DNA from: Pseudomonadota bacterium
GTDB lineage: Bacteria > Pseudomonadota > Gammaproteobacteria > Burkholderiales > Burkholderiaceae
Length of the DNA stretch: 64,000 nucleotides
Direction: 5' to 3'
NCBI GenBank assembly: GCA_963205525.1
Contig: CAUJJP010000210.1
Location: 1 to 64,000, forward strand
This document shows positions 7,981-16,200 of this stretch, piece by piece. Made by a program: the position numbers and the translations under genes. The notes under the pieces were generated by a model. It worked only from the letters and a program-made list of their open reading frames with translations. It was not told where the DNA came from and made no database searches. Position 1 is the first letter of the stretch. Each line of letters opens with the position of its first letter.

Positions 7981-8385
7981 TCAGCGTGCGCTCGCGCGCG
8001 CGGCCATGGTCGGTGCCATCTGCGCCGCGGCACGGCCGGCCCGCTCGATGCGTGCGCTGTCCTCGGCGCTGGCCATGCGCTGCAGTTCGCCGCCCTGCGT
8101 AAGTCCGAGGCGCTGCGCCTCGATGGCCTCGGCGCGCACCTGGGCGCGGCTGAGCATGGGCTGCGCGCGCAAGGCGAAGTCGTGGTCCTGCGCCTCGCCG
8201 CTGGCGATCATGCCGGCGCTGCGCGCCGCAAGCGTCTGCAGGCGCACGGCCTGACGCGAGGCGACGCTGGCCGCGACCCAGTGGTCGGGCGTGGCTTCCT
8301 GGGCCTGGCTGGAGTCGGCGGCGAAAAAGGTGCCGAAGGCGATCACGGTGGCGATGGCGGCGGCGACGGGCTGGCTGGCGTTCAT
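7981..8385 (-). CDS. DUF4148-like small secreted protein
   Basis: A 134-residue protein with an N-terminal signal peptide (about residues 1-29, cleavage after SSQAQ-like residues). The mature part contains LSRAQVRAEAIEAQRLGL, the segment typical of DUF4148-type proteins common in Burkholderiales, which usually read SRAQVRAE followed by an alpha-helical stretch. The start at 8385 was chosen because it begins the signal peptide; longer in-frame starts run into the repeat at 8437. Function of the family is not known to me. Location is predicted periplasmic or extracellular. Confidence 0.7.
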   Translation of the reverse strand: MNASQPVAAAIATVIAFGTFFAADSSQAQEATPDHWVAASVASRQAVRLQTLAARSAGMIASGEAQDHDFALRAQPMLSRAQVRAEAIEAQRLGLTQGGELQRMASAEDSARIERAGRAAAQMAPTMAARASAR

Positions 8386-8436
8386 GGCGGATGTCCTGCG
8401 GTACGTGGGCCCTTGTGGGGTCCCTGGGTTGACGAG

Positions 8437-8515
8437 ATCCCGCAGGGCCGGGCTGCGTTCAGCCCGCCGCTGGGGTCCAAGGAAACCCGGAATGGCCCGG
8501 CGTTTCCTTGGGGTC
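8437..8515 (+). repeat. Dispersed hairpin repeat copy
   Basis: A diverged copy of the repeat at 5621, same orientation. The second stem is 8477-8486 (CCAAGGAAAC) with 8502-8511 (GTTTCCTTGG), one pair longer than in the 5621 copies, again with a 15-base loop. The first hairpin reads GGGCTGCGTTCAGCCC. It sits between the 3' end of relA and the 5' side of the small secreted gene. Confidence 0.85.
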
Positions 8516-8659
8516 CGGTGCCGGGTTGCGGCACGCTGTGGACTCTGAAGGCCGCGCCTGGCGCTGGGCTGTCGCGCGGATGACGTTTGTGTCATGCAGC
8601 ACTTACGCCGCGGCGCCAGCACTGGATGCAGCGCCGCCGGGAATCAGGGCCGCCGACGA

Positions 8660-10936
8660 TCAGCGCCGACGCGCGCTGCGTATGCCCGGCAGTTGGCGCA
8701 GCTGCGCGAGCGCGCCCTGCAGCACGCGGCCATCGCTCACCTCGACCGTGAAGCACATGCGCGCCAGCCGGCCGCGGCCGCCTTGAACGTCGCGCACCGA
8801 CTGGCTTTGCACGCCGGTGACGTTGAGCTTTTCCTTTGCGAACACCTCGGTGATGTCGCGCAACAGGCCGGGACGGTCGCCCGCCTCGACCAGCACATCC
8901 AGTGGGTACAGCGCCTCGCGCCCGCTGCGTGCGGCGCTGCGCGCCGGTGTGTCCCACGCGACCTCGATCACCCGCCCAGGCGTCGCCTGCGCCATGTGGT
9001 GGAAGTTGCTGCAGTCGCGGCGGTGGATCGCCACCCCGCGCCCGCGCGTCACGAAACCCGCGATCTCGTCCGGCGGCACCGGGCGGCAGCAGCGCGCGAG
9101 GGTGGTGAGCAGCGAATCGATGCCCACCACCAGCACGCCGCCGCCATCGCTGCGCGAGCGCTTCAGCGCCGGCACTTCTCCAGCTGGCGCCGCCGGCTCC
9201 GCCGGCCGCAGCAGCAGCTCAACGTGGCGCAGGGAATACTCGTCCTTGCCCACCACCTCGAACAGCGCATCGGCGCTCTTGAAGCCGAGCTGTTCGGCCA
9301 GCGCGTCCAGCTTGACCGCGGTGCGGCCCTCGCGTTGCAGCAGCTTCTCCACCAGTTCGCGCCCGCGCGCGATGGTCTGGCCCTGCTGCTCGGCGTTGAA
9401 CCAGGCGCGCACCTTGGCGCGCGAGCGCGCGCTCTTCAGGTAGCCGAGTTCGGGGTTGAGCCAGTCGCGCGAGGGGCCACCCTCCTTCGCGCTCACGATC
9501 TCCACCGTCTGCCCGCTGGCCAGGGCCGTGTTCAGAGGCACCAGCGCGCCGTCCACGCGCGCGCCGCGACAGCGGTGGCCCAGGTCACTGTGCAGGTGGT
9601 AGGCGAAGTCCAGCGGCGTGCCGCCCTCGGGCAGCTCGATGATGGTGGCCTGCGGCGTGAAGACGTAGATGCGCGCCTCGAGCGGCTGCACACCGGCGGG
9701 TTCGGACGCGGCCGGTTCAGACACGGCGGGTTCGGCCAGGTCGCGCTCCCAGGCCAGCAGCTGGCGCAGCACGGCCTTGCGCGCCTCGGCGACGCTGTCC
9801 TCGAAGGACCCTGCAGCGCTCACGCCGGCATAGCCCTTGCTGCCCGCCTCCTTGTAGGCCCAGTGGGCGGCGACGCCGAACTCGGCGTGCTCGTGCATGG
9901 CACGGGTGCGGATCTGCACCTCCACCGCGCGTGCATCGTCCATCCTCACCACGGTGTGCAAGGACTGGTAACCGTTGGGCTTGGGGCGCGCGATGTAGTC
10001 GTCGAACTCCTCGGGCAGCGGCGTCCAGCGCGCGTGCACGCGCGCCAGCGCCGCATAGCAGGCCGGCACGTCGTCGACGATCACGCGCAGCGCGCTCAGG
10101 TCGTGCACCTGCGACAACGCCAGGTGCTTGCCCTGCATCTTCTTCCAGATGCTGTACAGGTGCTTGGGGCGGCCGTTCACCTCGGCGCGCAGGCCGCCAG
10201 CGGCCAGCAGATCGGCCAGGGCGTCGCGCGCGTGCTGCACCGCCGCCTCACGCTCGGTGCGCTTCTCGTCGATCTCGCGCGCCAAGCGGTGGTAGTCCTG
10301 CGGCTGCAGGAATCGGAACGCCAGGTCCTCCAGCTCCCACTTGACCTGCCAGATCCCGAGCCGGTTCGCCAGCGGGGCGAAGATCAGCTGCGCCTCGCGC
10401 GCGAGATCGGGCGGGCACTCGCGGCGCGTGGCCGCGATCCAGCGCAGGGTCTGCAGCCGCGACGCCAGCCGCAGCAGCACGACACGCAGGTCGCGCGAAA
10501 ACGCGAGCAGCATCTTGCGCACGCGCTCAAGCTGCTGCTGGCGCTGCGCCTGCGGCAGCTGGGCCTCGCGCGCCGTGCGCTGCAACTGCACCAGCTTGCG
10601 CGTGCCTGCCACAAGCACCGCGTAGGACTCGCCGAAGGCCTTGCCGACCACTTCCTCGGGCCGCGTCAGCCAGTCACCCGCATAGACCAGGTAGGCCGCC
10701 GCCTGCACGCTGGGGGCGGCCCCCAGTTCCGCCAGGATCGCGGCCACGCCTTGGGCATGGGTCCAGGCGTCCTCGCCGCTGTCGAGCACGCGGCCGTCGA
10801 GCAGCGGCTCGGCGAACGCGCGCGCGCGCGCCAGCGCGGCGGCACCGTCCTCTCCCGCACAGGCGCTCGCCGTGTCGGCCCCGGACAGCGTGACGATGGG
10901 CGCTGCCTCGCCGGCCGGCGCGTGGCCTGCTCTCAT
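8660..10936 (-). CDS. relA: RelA, GTP/GDP pyrophosphokinase
   Basis: A 758-residue RelA-type enzyme that makes (p)ppGpp on starved ribosomes. The N-terminal hydrolase-like domain (about 40-190) lacks the His-Asp pair of SpoT, reading AYLVYAGDW where the HD should be, so it should be synthetase-only. The synthetase domain starts near 254 (GRPKHLYSIWKKM), with RPKPNGYQSLHTVV and VEVQIRTRAMHEHAE. A TGS domain starts near 420 (RIYVFTPQ). An ACT domain fills about 680-758. The ATG at 10936 overlaps the stop of the upstream hydrolase gene (ATGA), so the two are translationally coupled. Confidence 0.95.
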   Translation of the reverse strand: MRAGHAPAGEAAPIVTLSGADTASACAGEDGAAALARARAFAEPLLDGRVLDSGEDAWTHAQGVAAILAELGAAPSVQAAAYLVYAGDWLTRPEEVVGKAFGESYAVLVAGTRKLVQLQRTAREAQLPQAQRQQQLERVRKMLLAFSRDLRVVLLRLASRLQTLRWIAATRRECPPDLAREAQLIFAPLANRLGIWQVKWELEDLAFRFLQPQDYHRLAREIDEKRTEREAAVQHARDALADLLAAGGLRAEVNGRPKHLYSIWKKMQGKHLALSQVHDLSALRVIVDDVPACYAALARVHARWTPLPEEFDDYIARPKPNGYQSLHTVVRMDDARAVEVQIRTRAMHEHAEFGVAAHWAYKEAGSKGYAGVSAAGSFEDSVAEARKAVLRQLLAWERDLAEPAVSEPAASEPAGVQPLEARIYVFTPQATIIELPEGGTPLDFAYHLHSDLGHRCRGARVDGALVPLNTALASGQTVEIVSAKEGGPSRDWLNPELGYLKSARSRAKVRAWFNAEQQGQTIARGRELVEKLLQREGRTAVKLDALAEQLGFKSADALFEVVGKDEYSLRHVELLLRPAEPAAPAGEVPALKRSRSDGGGVLVVGIDSLLTTLARCCRPVPPDEIAGFVTRGRGVAIHRRDCSNFHHMAQATPGRVIEVAWDTPARSAARSGREALYPLDVLVEAGDRPGLLRDITEVFAKEKLNVTGVQSQSVRDVQGGRGRLARMCFTVEVSDGRVLQGALAQLRQLPGIRSARRR

Positions 10937-11805
10937 GGGCTGCGCAGGAAGCCGACCACCGCCGCAAGCTGATCGGGCGCCACCAGGGTCGGCGCGTGGC
11001 CGACGCCCTCGAAACTCACCAGCTGCGTGCGCGGGCCGCGCTGCAGCATCTGTTGCGCGGTGGCGGCCGAGAGGAGGTCGGACTGCGCGCCGCGCAGCAG
11101 CAGCACCGGCGCCTTGATGCGGTCCCAGGCCTGCCACAGCATGGCTTCGCCGGCACTCGCGATCTGCGGCGTCAGGGCGCGAAACGGCTGCGCGATCGCC
11201 GGGTCGTAGTGCGGCTTGAAGCCGCCCGCGCCGTCGTCCACCAGTTGCGGCGCGCTCAGCGCCAGCCATTGCTCGCGCGTGTGCGGGCCGAAGCCCTGCG
11301 AGATCGCCCACATCGCGTCCGCCGCTTCGCCCACGCTGCGCCAGCGCACCGGCTGGCCGAGATAGGCCCCGATGCGCTCCAGCGCCGCCCACTGGATCGC
11401 CGGGCCGACATCGTTGAGCACGAGGCGGCGCAGCGGGGCGCCGCTAAGGCTGGCCAGCGACAGGCCGATCAGACCACCCATGGAGGTGCCCACCCAGTCG
11501 ACGCGGTCGGCGTCCAGGCGCGCCAGCAAGGTCACCATGTCGGCCACGTAGGCGGGCACGGTGTAGCCGCCGGGGTCGCTCAGCCAGTCGCTGCGGCCGC
11601 GGCCGACGACGTCCGGGCAGACGACGCGGAACTCGCCGCACAGCTCGCGCGCCAGGGTGTCGAAGTCGCGCCCCTGGCGCGCCAGGCCGTGCACGCAGAC
11701 CACCACGCGCGGGTTGGCCGGCTCGCCCCACTCCCAGTAGGCCATGCGGTGCAGACCGCGGCCGTCCAGGCATTGCACATGATTCAGGCGGGGTTCTTGG
11801 CTCAT
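10933..11805 (-). CDS. Alpha/beta-fold hydrolase
   Basis: A 290-residue alpha/beta hydrolase. The oxyanion/HG segment is VCVHGLARQ (about 37-45), the nucleophile elbow GTSMGG gives Ser108, and GVGHAP near the C-terminus supplies the catalytic His. The acid is probably the Asp in LLRGAQSDLLS. Sequence style resembles proteobacterial esterase/haloalkane-dehalogenase-like members; substrate unknown. It is the first gene of a two-gene unit with relA (4-base overlap). Divergent to bdhA with a 53-bp gap. Confidence 0.88.
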   Translation of the reverse strand: MSQEPRLNHVQCLDGRGLHRMAYWEWGEPANPRVVVCVHGLARQGRDFDTLARELCGEFRVVCPDVVGRGRSDWLSDPGGYTVPAYVADMVTLLARLDADRVDWVGTSMGGLIGLSLASLSGAPLRRLVLNDVGPAIQWAALERIGAYLGQPVRWRSVGEAADAMWAISQGFGPHTREQWLALSAPQLVDDGAGGFKPHYDPAIAQPFRALTPQIASAGEAMLWQAWDRIKAPVLLLRGAQSDLLSAATAQQMLQRGPRTQLVSFEGVGHAPTLVAPDQLAAVVGFLRSP

Positions 11806-11858
11806 GGTGGCGTGGGGTCCTCTGCGTATGATGATGCCAGCACGCGACGGAGAAACCC

Positions 11859-12632
11859 ATGCTCAAAGGAAAGACCGCCCTCGTCACCGGATCCACCAGC
11901 GGCATCGGGCTGGGCATCGCCAAGGCCCTGGCCGCGCAGGGCGCCAACGTGATGCTCAACGGCTTCGGTGACGCCCAGGGCCCGCGCGCCGAGGTGGCGG
12001 CGGCCGGCTCACCGCACGTGGGCTACCACGGCGCCGACATGAGCAAGCCGGCCGAGATCGCGGCCATGGTCAAGGCCTGCGAGGCCGAGTTCGGCGCCCT
12101 CGACATCCTGGTCAACAACGCCGGCATCCAGCACGTGGCGAACGTGGAGGATTTCCCGCCCGAGCGCTGGGACGCGATCATCGCGATCAACCTCAGCTCG
12201 GCCTTCCACACCATGCACCACGCGCTCGCCGGCATGCGCGCGCGCGGCTGGGGCCGCGTCGTCAACATCGCCTCCGCGCACGGGCTGGTGGCCTCGGCCG
12301 GCAAGAGCGCCTACGTGGCGGCCAAGCACGGCATCGTCGGCCTGACGAAGGCGGCAGCGCTGGAGACCGCCACCACCGGCATCACCGTGAACGCGATCTG
12401 CCCCGGCTGGGTGCTCACGCCGCTGGTGCAAAAACAGGTCGACGCGCGCGCCGCCAAGGACGGCATCGGCGACGCCGAGGCCAAGGTCCGGCTGCTCGCG
12501 GACAAGCAGCCCTCGCTGCAGTTCGTGACCCCGGAGCAGCTCGGCGCGCTCGCGGTCTTCCTGTGCTCGCCAGCCGCCGACCAGGTGCGCGGCGTGGCCT
12601 GGAACATGGACGGCGGCTGGGTCGCGCAATAG
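11859..12632 (+). CDS. bdhA: D-3-hydroxybutyrate dehydrogenase
   Basis: A 257-residue short-chain dehydrogenase that oxidises 3-hydroxybutyrate to acetoacetate with NAD, used in mobilising polyhydroxybutyrate. It has the cofactor motif TGSTSGIG (residues 10-17), NNAG near 87-90, and the active-site Ser and YVAAK. The QFVTPEQLGALAVFLCS segment and the end WNMDGGWVAQ are typical of PHB dehydrogenases rather than generic SDRs. A GGAG precedes the ATG. The HMG-CoA lyase and acyl-CoA genes elsewhere in the window fit the same acetoacetate/acyl-CoA metabolism. Confidence 0.9.
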   Translation: MLKGKTALVTGSTSGIGLGIAKALAAQGANVMLNGFGDAQGPRAEVAAAGSPHVGYHGADMSKPAEIAAMVKACEAEFGALDILVNNAGIQHVANVEDFPPERWDAIIAINLSSAFHTMHHALAGMRARGWGRVVNIASAHGLVASAGKSAYVAAKHGIVGLTKAAALETATTGITVNAICPGWVLTPLVQKQVDARAAKDGIGDAEAKVRLLADKQPSLQFVTPEQLGALAVFLCSPAADQVRGVAWNMDGGWVAQ

Positions 12633-12670
12633 CGCACCGTGGCGCACCGTGGCGCACCGTGGCGCACCGG
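12631..12670 (+). repeat. Four tandem 10-bp units
   Basis: Starting at the bdhA stop codon, the decamer GGCGCACCGT is repeated nearly exactly four times (12631-12670; first unit has A, last ends CGG). A fifth degenerate unit follows. Likely a slippage-derived tandem repeat. Confidence 0.8.
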
Positions 12671-12761
12671 TTCGCACCGCAGCGCGCCGGCGGCGGCCGG
12701 GCCTCACCGGCCCACGCGCCGCGCCCCGGCCGGCGGGCCGGTCCGCGGGCGCGGGCGCCCC

Positions 12762-13502
12762 TCAGCGCGTGAGCTGCACGCTGCCGTTCACGCTCACCGT
12801 CACGCTGGTCTTGCCGGCTTCCACCGGCAGCGCCTCGTCGGCCATGGGCGCGGCGGCGGCGCGCATCGCCACCGCCGGCACGCGCATGCGCGGCGGCTCG
12901 CCGTTGACGTTGACCTCGCGCAGCAGCCAGCCGCTGAAGCCGAACAGCTTGGCGCTCTGATCGGCCTTGGCGCGAAAACGCGCCACCGCCTGCGCCGTCA
13001 CTTCCCCTTCGACGCGCTGCGCCGCCTCGCGCGAAAGCCCTTGCTGCACGCGCGCGATCGACAGCGTCTGGATGCGCCCGGTGAGGGCCCCGATGGCCGC
13101 CATGTCGCGCCCCTCGACCACCAGCTCCACGCTGCCGGTCCAGCCGCTGGCGCCGCCACGCGGCGTGTAGCGCGGCTGGACCGCAAAGCCACCGGTGCGA
13201 ACCTCCAGCTCGCCGGGCTTGGCGGCCCGCCTGGCCTCCACCAGGGCCGCATCCAGCGCCTGCTTGAGCTGCGACTGCACGGCCGCCGCCTCGGGCCCTT
13301 CGCGGCTGCTGGAGAAGGTCACCGTCAGCCAGTCGCTGGGCAGCTCGATGGTCGCGCTGGCGTCCAGGTGGACCACGTTCTGCGGCGGCGGCATGGTCTG
13401 CGCCACGGCGGGCAGCGCCGCGCCGGCGAGCCATGCGACGGCAGCGATGGCAGCGCGCCCGGGGATGCGCGACGGCTTGAAAGAACGGATGGTGTCGGGC
13501 AT
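12762..13502 (-). CDS. SIMPL-domain (DUF541) periplasmic protein
   Basis: A 246-residue protein with a signal peptide (about 1-35, ending ALPAVAQ) and a SIMPL/DUF541 domain. Typical features are the N-terminal strand VVHLDASATIELPSDWLTVTF and a C-terminal VTVSVNGSVQL strand. An AGGAG lies 5 bases before the ATG. Members such as BP26/OMP28 and YggE are envelope proteins linked to oxidative-stress defence; the molecular activity is unsettled. It is divergent from ompR with a 165-bp gap holding an inverted repeat. Confidence 0.85.
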   Translation of the reverse strand: MPDTIRSFKPSRIPGRAAIAAVAWLAGAALPAVAQTMPPPQNVVHLDASATIELPSDWLTVTFSSSREGPEAAAVQSQLKQALDAALVEARRAAKPGELEVRTGGFAVQPRYTPRGGASGWTGSVELVVEGRDMAAIGALTGRIQTLSIARVQQGLSREAAQRVEGEVTAQAVARFRAKADQSAKLFGFSGWLLREVNVNGEPPRMRVPAVAMRAAAAPMADEALPVEAGKTSVTVSVNGSVQLTR

Positions 13503-13587
13503 GAGACTCCTCGTTTCGATGCGATCCGCAGCGTGCCGGATGGCGTTTTGGTTGACACGGACGGTCGCGCTGCCTGGCTGGCAATAG

Positions 13588-13653
13588 ATGTAACAGGGGG
13601 TCAGGGCGGGCCGATTTGACGATCCAAGCCCCCGCACAATGCCGCTGTTACAT
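13588..13653. promoter_or_regulatory. Inverted repeat upstream of ompR
   Basis: Perfect 9-base arms ATGTAACAG (13588-13596) and CTGTTACAT (13645-13653), centres about 57 bp apart, in the divergent region between the SIMPL gene and ompR. The second arm is 15 bases before the ompR start. TGTAACA-like cores resemble OmpR boxes of enterobacterial porin promoters, so autoregulation is possible. Confidence 0.45.
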
Positions 13654-13667
13654 TTTCGGGAGTCACC

Positions 13668-14402
13668 ATGAGCACGCAGCCGCACAGCCGCCCAGACCGC
13701 ATTGTCGTCGTCGACGACGACGCGCGCATCCGCGACCTGCTGCGGCGCTACCTGACGCAAGAGGGTTTCGACGTCCTGCTGGCCGAGGACGCGAAGGCGC
13801 TCAACCGCGTGCTCACGCGCGACACCGTGGACCTGATCGTGCTGGACCTCATGCTGCCGGGCGAGGACGGCTTGTCGATCTGCCGGCGTCTGCGCGCCGC
13901 CAACGATGCCACCCCCATCATCATGCTGACCGCCAAGGTGGAGGACGTGGACCGCATCGTCGGCCTGGAGGTAGGCGCCGACGACTACCTGCCCAAGCCC
14001 TTCAACCCGCGCGAGCTGCTGGCGCGCATCCACGCCGTGCTGCGCAGGCGCCCGCCGCCGGAGGCGCCCGGCGCGCCGTCCAAGGAGGCGCAGATCGTGA
14101 ACTTCGGGCCCTTCGAGTTCGACCTCTCGCTGCGCCGGCTCACCAAGGACGGCGAGCAGATCGCGCTCACCACCGGGGAGTTCAGCATGCTCAAGGCGCT
14201 GGTGCGTCATCCGCGCCAGCCGCTGAGCCGCGACAAGCTGGCGCAGCTCGCGCGCGGGCGCGAGTTCGAGCCCTTCGACCGCAGCCTGGACGTGCAGGTC
14301 TCGCGGCTGCGCAAGATGCTCGAACCCGATCCGGCGCAGCCGCGCTACATCCAGACCGTCTGGGGCGTGGGCTACGTCTTCGTGCCCGATGGCGCGGGCT
14401 GA
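13668..14402 (+). CDS. ompR: Response regulator OmpR
   Basis: A 244-residue OmpR-family regulator. Receiver: acidic D16-D18, phospho-acceptor D60, T88, K110 (YLPKPFNP). The C-terminal winged helix carries LTTGEFSMLKALV, RSLDVQVSRLRKMLE and VWGVGYVFVP, which match OmpR more closely than PhoB or CpxR. A GGGAG lies 6 bases before the ATG. It overlaps the kinase gene by 14 bp, so the two form one operon. Expected role: osmotic/envelope response and porin control. Confidence 0.93.
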   Translation: MSTQPHSRPDRIVVVDDDARIRDLLRRYLTQEGFDVLLAEDAKALNRVLTRDTVDLIVLDLMLPGEDGLSICRRLRAANDATPIIMLTAKVEDVDRIVGLEVGADDYLPKPFNPRELLARIHAVLRRRPPPEAPGAPSKEAQIVNFGPFEFDLSLRRLTKDGEQIALTTGEFSMLKALVRHPRQPLSRDKLAQLARGREFEPFDRSLDVQVSRLRKMLEPDPAQPRYIQTVWGVGYVFVPDGAG

Positions 14403-15777
14403 GAAGTCCCGCCAGGGCGGGCGCACCCTGTCGCGTGCGCGCCGATCGCGCACGCCGCGCCGGCCGCTCGCCCTGAGCCTGTTCTGGCGCACCTTCTTCT
14501 ACCTCGCGGTGCTGCTGACGGGCGGCATCGTGGCCTGGGTGCAGACGCTGCGTGCGCTCGAGTTCGAGCCGCGCGCGCTGCAGACCGCACAGCAGATTGC
14601 CGGCCTCGTGAACCTGTCGCGCCACGCGCTACAGCAGGCCGACAACATCCAGCGCGTGGCGCTGCTCAAGTCGCTCGGCGACGATGCGGTCTACGTGGTG
14701 CCGCAGGAGCCCGGCGACCGCGAGCTGCCTTTCGAGGTCGACCGCTTCTCGCAGCGCGTGAGCACGGCGCTGCGTGAGCACCTGGGACCAGGCACCACGG
14801 TCGCGCGCAGCGTGAACGGCCGGCCCGGGCTGTGGGTGGGCTTCACGATCGAGAACGACGCCTACTGGCTGCGCGCCGAGGACGAGCAGGTCAGCCCCAT
14901 GTCCAGCGACACCTGGTTCGTCTGGATAGGCATCGCGCTCCTGGCCACCGCGCTCGGCTCGGTGGGCATCGCGCGCCTCATCAACCGGCCGCTGCGCCAG
15001 CTCTCGTTCGCCGCCAGCCGCATCCGCGAGGGCGACCTCGACTCGCGCCTGGACGAGAACACCCTGACGAGCGAGATACGCGAGGTCAACATGGGCTTCA
15101 ACCGCATGGCGCGCGAGCTGGCCAAGGTGGAGGAGGACCGCGCCGTCATGCTGGCCGGCATCAGCCACGACCTGCGCACCCCGCTCGCCCGGCTGCGGCT
15201 GGAGACCGAGATGAGCGTCGCCGACGACGAGGCACGCGCCAACATGGTGCTCGACATTGACCAGCTCGACGCCATCATCGACAAATTCATGGACTACGCG
15301 CGCCCGGGTGAGGCACAGCTGCTGCCGCTGCTGCTGTCGCCGCTGGTGGACCGCGAAATCGCCGCCCTGCGCGACCCGGCGCAGATCCGCATCGACTCGC
15401 GGCTGGCGGTGGACCTGCAGGTGCTGGCCGACGAGACCGAACTCGCGCGCGTGTTCGCCAACCTGTTCGAGAACGCGCGCCGCTATGGCCGCAGCGCCGC
15501 CAGCGGCATCGCCGAGGTCACCATCGGCTACGCGCGCAGCGGGCCCTGGGTGCTGGTGACGGTGCGCGACCACGGCGCCGGCGTGCCGCCGGCCAAGCTG
15601 CCGCAGCTCACCACGCCCTTCTTCCGCGGCGACGCCGCGCGCACCGCCGCCACCGGTGCCGGCCTCGGGCTGACCATCATCGACAAGGCGATGCAGCGCA
15701 TGGGTGGCCGCCTGGACCTGGCCAACGCCCCCGACGGCGGGCTGGTGGTGCAGCTGCAGCTGCGCCGCGCACCTTGA
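14389..15777 (+). CDS. envZ: Sensor histidine kinase EnvZ-like
   Basis: A 462-residue inner-membrane kinase. Two membrane helices (about 30-52 and 178-200) flank a periplasmic region; a HAMP domain follows (RLINRPLRQLSFAA). The phospho-acceptor is His260 in GISHDLRTPLARLR. The ATP-binding domain has NLFENARRYG (N box), DHGAGVPP (G1) and GAGLGLTIIDKA (G2). Overlap with ompR and the H-box sequence identify it as the EnvZ-type partner. The N-terminus has a basic 25-residue lead before the first helix. Its stop codon is followed after one base by a hairpin repeat. Confidence 0.93.
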   Translation: MARAEKSRQGGRTLSRARRSRTPRRPLALSLFWRTFFYLAVLLTGGIVAWVQTLRALEFEPRALQTAQQIAGLVNLSRHALQQADNIQRVALLKSLGDDAVYVVPQEPGDRELPFEVDRFSQRVSTALREHLGPGTTVARSVNGRPGLWVGFTIENDAYWLRAEDEQVSPMSSDTWFVWIGIALLATALGSVGIARLINRPLRQLSFAASRIREGDLDSRLDENTLTSEIREVNMGFNRMARELAKVEEDRAVMLAGISHDLRTPLARLRLETEMSVADDEARANMVLDIDQLDAIIDKFMDYARPGEAQLLPLLLSPLVDREIAALRDPAQIRIDSRLAVDLQVLADETELARVFANLFENARRYGRSAASGIAEVTIGYARSGPWVLVTVRDHGAGVPPAKLPQLTTPFFRGDAARTAATGAGLGLTIIDKAMQRMGGRLDLANAPDGGLVVQLQLRRAP

Positions 15778-15778
15778 C

Positions 15779-15900
15779 AGCGCCCCCAGGGCCGGGCTGC
15801 GCCCAGCCCGCCCCCCAAGGGGGTCAAGAAGACTTGGGGCGGCCCGGCGTCTTCTTGTGATCGCCCCCAGGGCCGGGCTGCGCCCAGCCCGCCCCAGGGA
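15779..15900 (+). repeat. Dispersed hairpin repeat, one full and one partial copy
   Basis: The full copy (15779-15860) has second-stem arms CAAGAAGAC (15825-15833) and GTCTTCTTG (15849-15857). Compared with CAAGGAAAC/GTTTCCTTG at 5668-5700, the two arms differ in matching positions, so pairing is kept. A partial second copy with only the first hairpin follows at 15861-15899. The array lies between the convergent ends of envZ and cbpM. Confidence 0.9.
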
Positions 15901-16200
15901 TCAGCGTGCGCCGAGCAGCGCGCGCAGCCGGTCTATCTCCGATTCCAGGTCGGCCACCAGCGCCGCCAGTTCGGGCGCAGCGTCGAAGTCGCGTTCGATG
16001 CGCCACATGCAGCGCAGATGCTGCAGCACGCCGGCATCCAGCCGCAGCGCGTGCAGGCTCCCGGCCGACGCGACACCCGGCGGCAGCAGGCCGGCATCGG
16101 CGCGCTGACGCAGCCACTCGCTGCTGACGCCCGCCGCACGGCAGATGCCGTCCAGGTCCAGCAGCTCCAGAGCCTGACCCTGGACCACGATGCGTGTCAT
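15901..16200 (-). CDS. cbpM: Chaperone modulator CbpM
   Basis: A 99-residue MerR-like helical protein of the CbpM family, which binds the J-domain of CbpA and inhibits its DnaK co-chaperone and DNA-binding activities. The segment LDLDGICRAAGVSSEWLRQRADAG resembles the family helix-turn-helix-like start. The C-terminal helix LVADLESEIDRLRALLG is a short coiled coil. Its ATG at 16200 overlaps the cbpA stop (ATGA), so it is made from the same mRNA as its target. Confidence 0.85.
   Translation of the reverse strand: MTRIVVQGQALELLDLDGICRAAGVSSEWLRQRADAGLLPPGVASAGSLHALRLDAGVLQHLRCMWRIERDFDAAPELAALVADLESEIDRLRALLGAR

Noticed and set aside
8660..11392. A 910-residue RelA
   Set aside because: The added N-terminus lies opposite the hydrolase frame; the ATG at 10936 gives normal length and a standard overlap.
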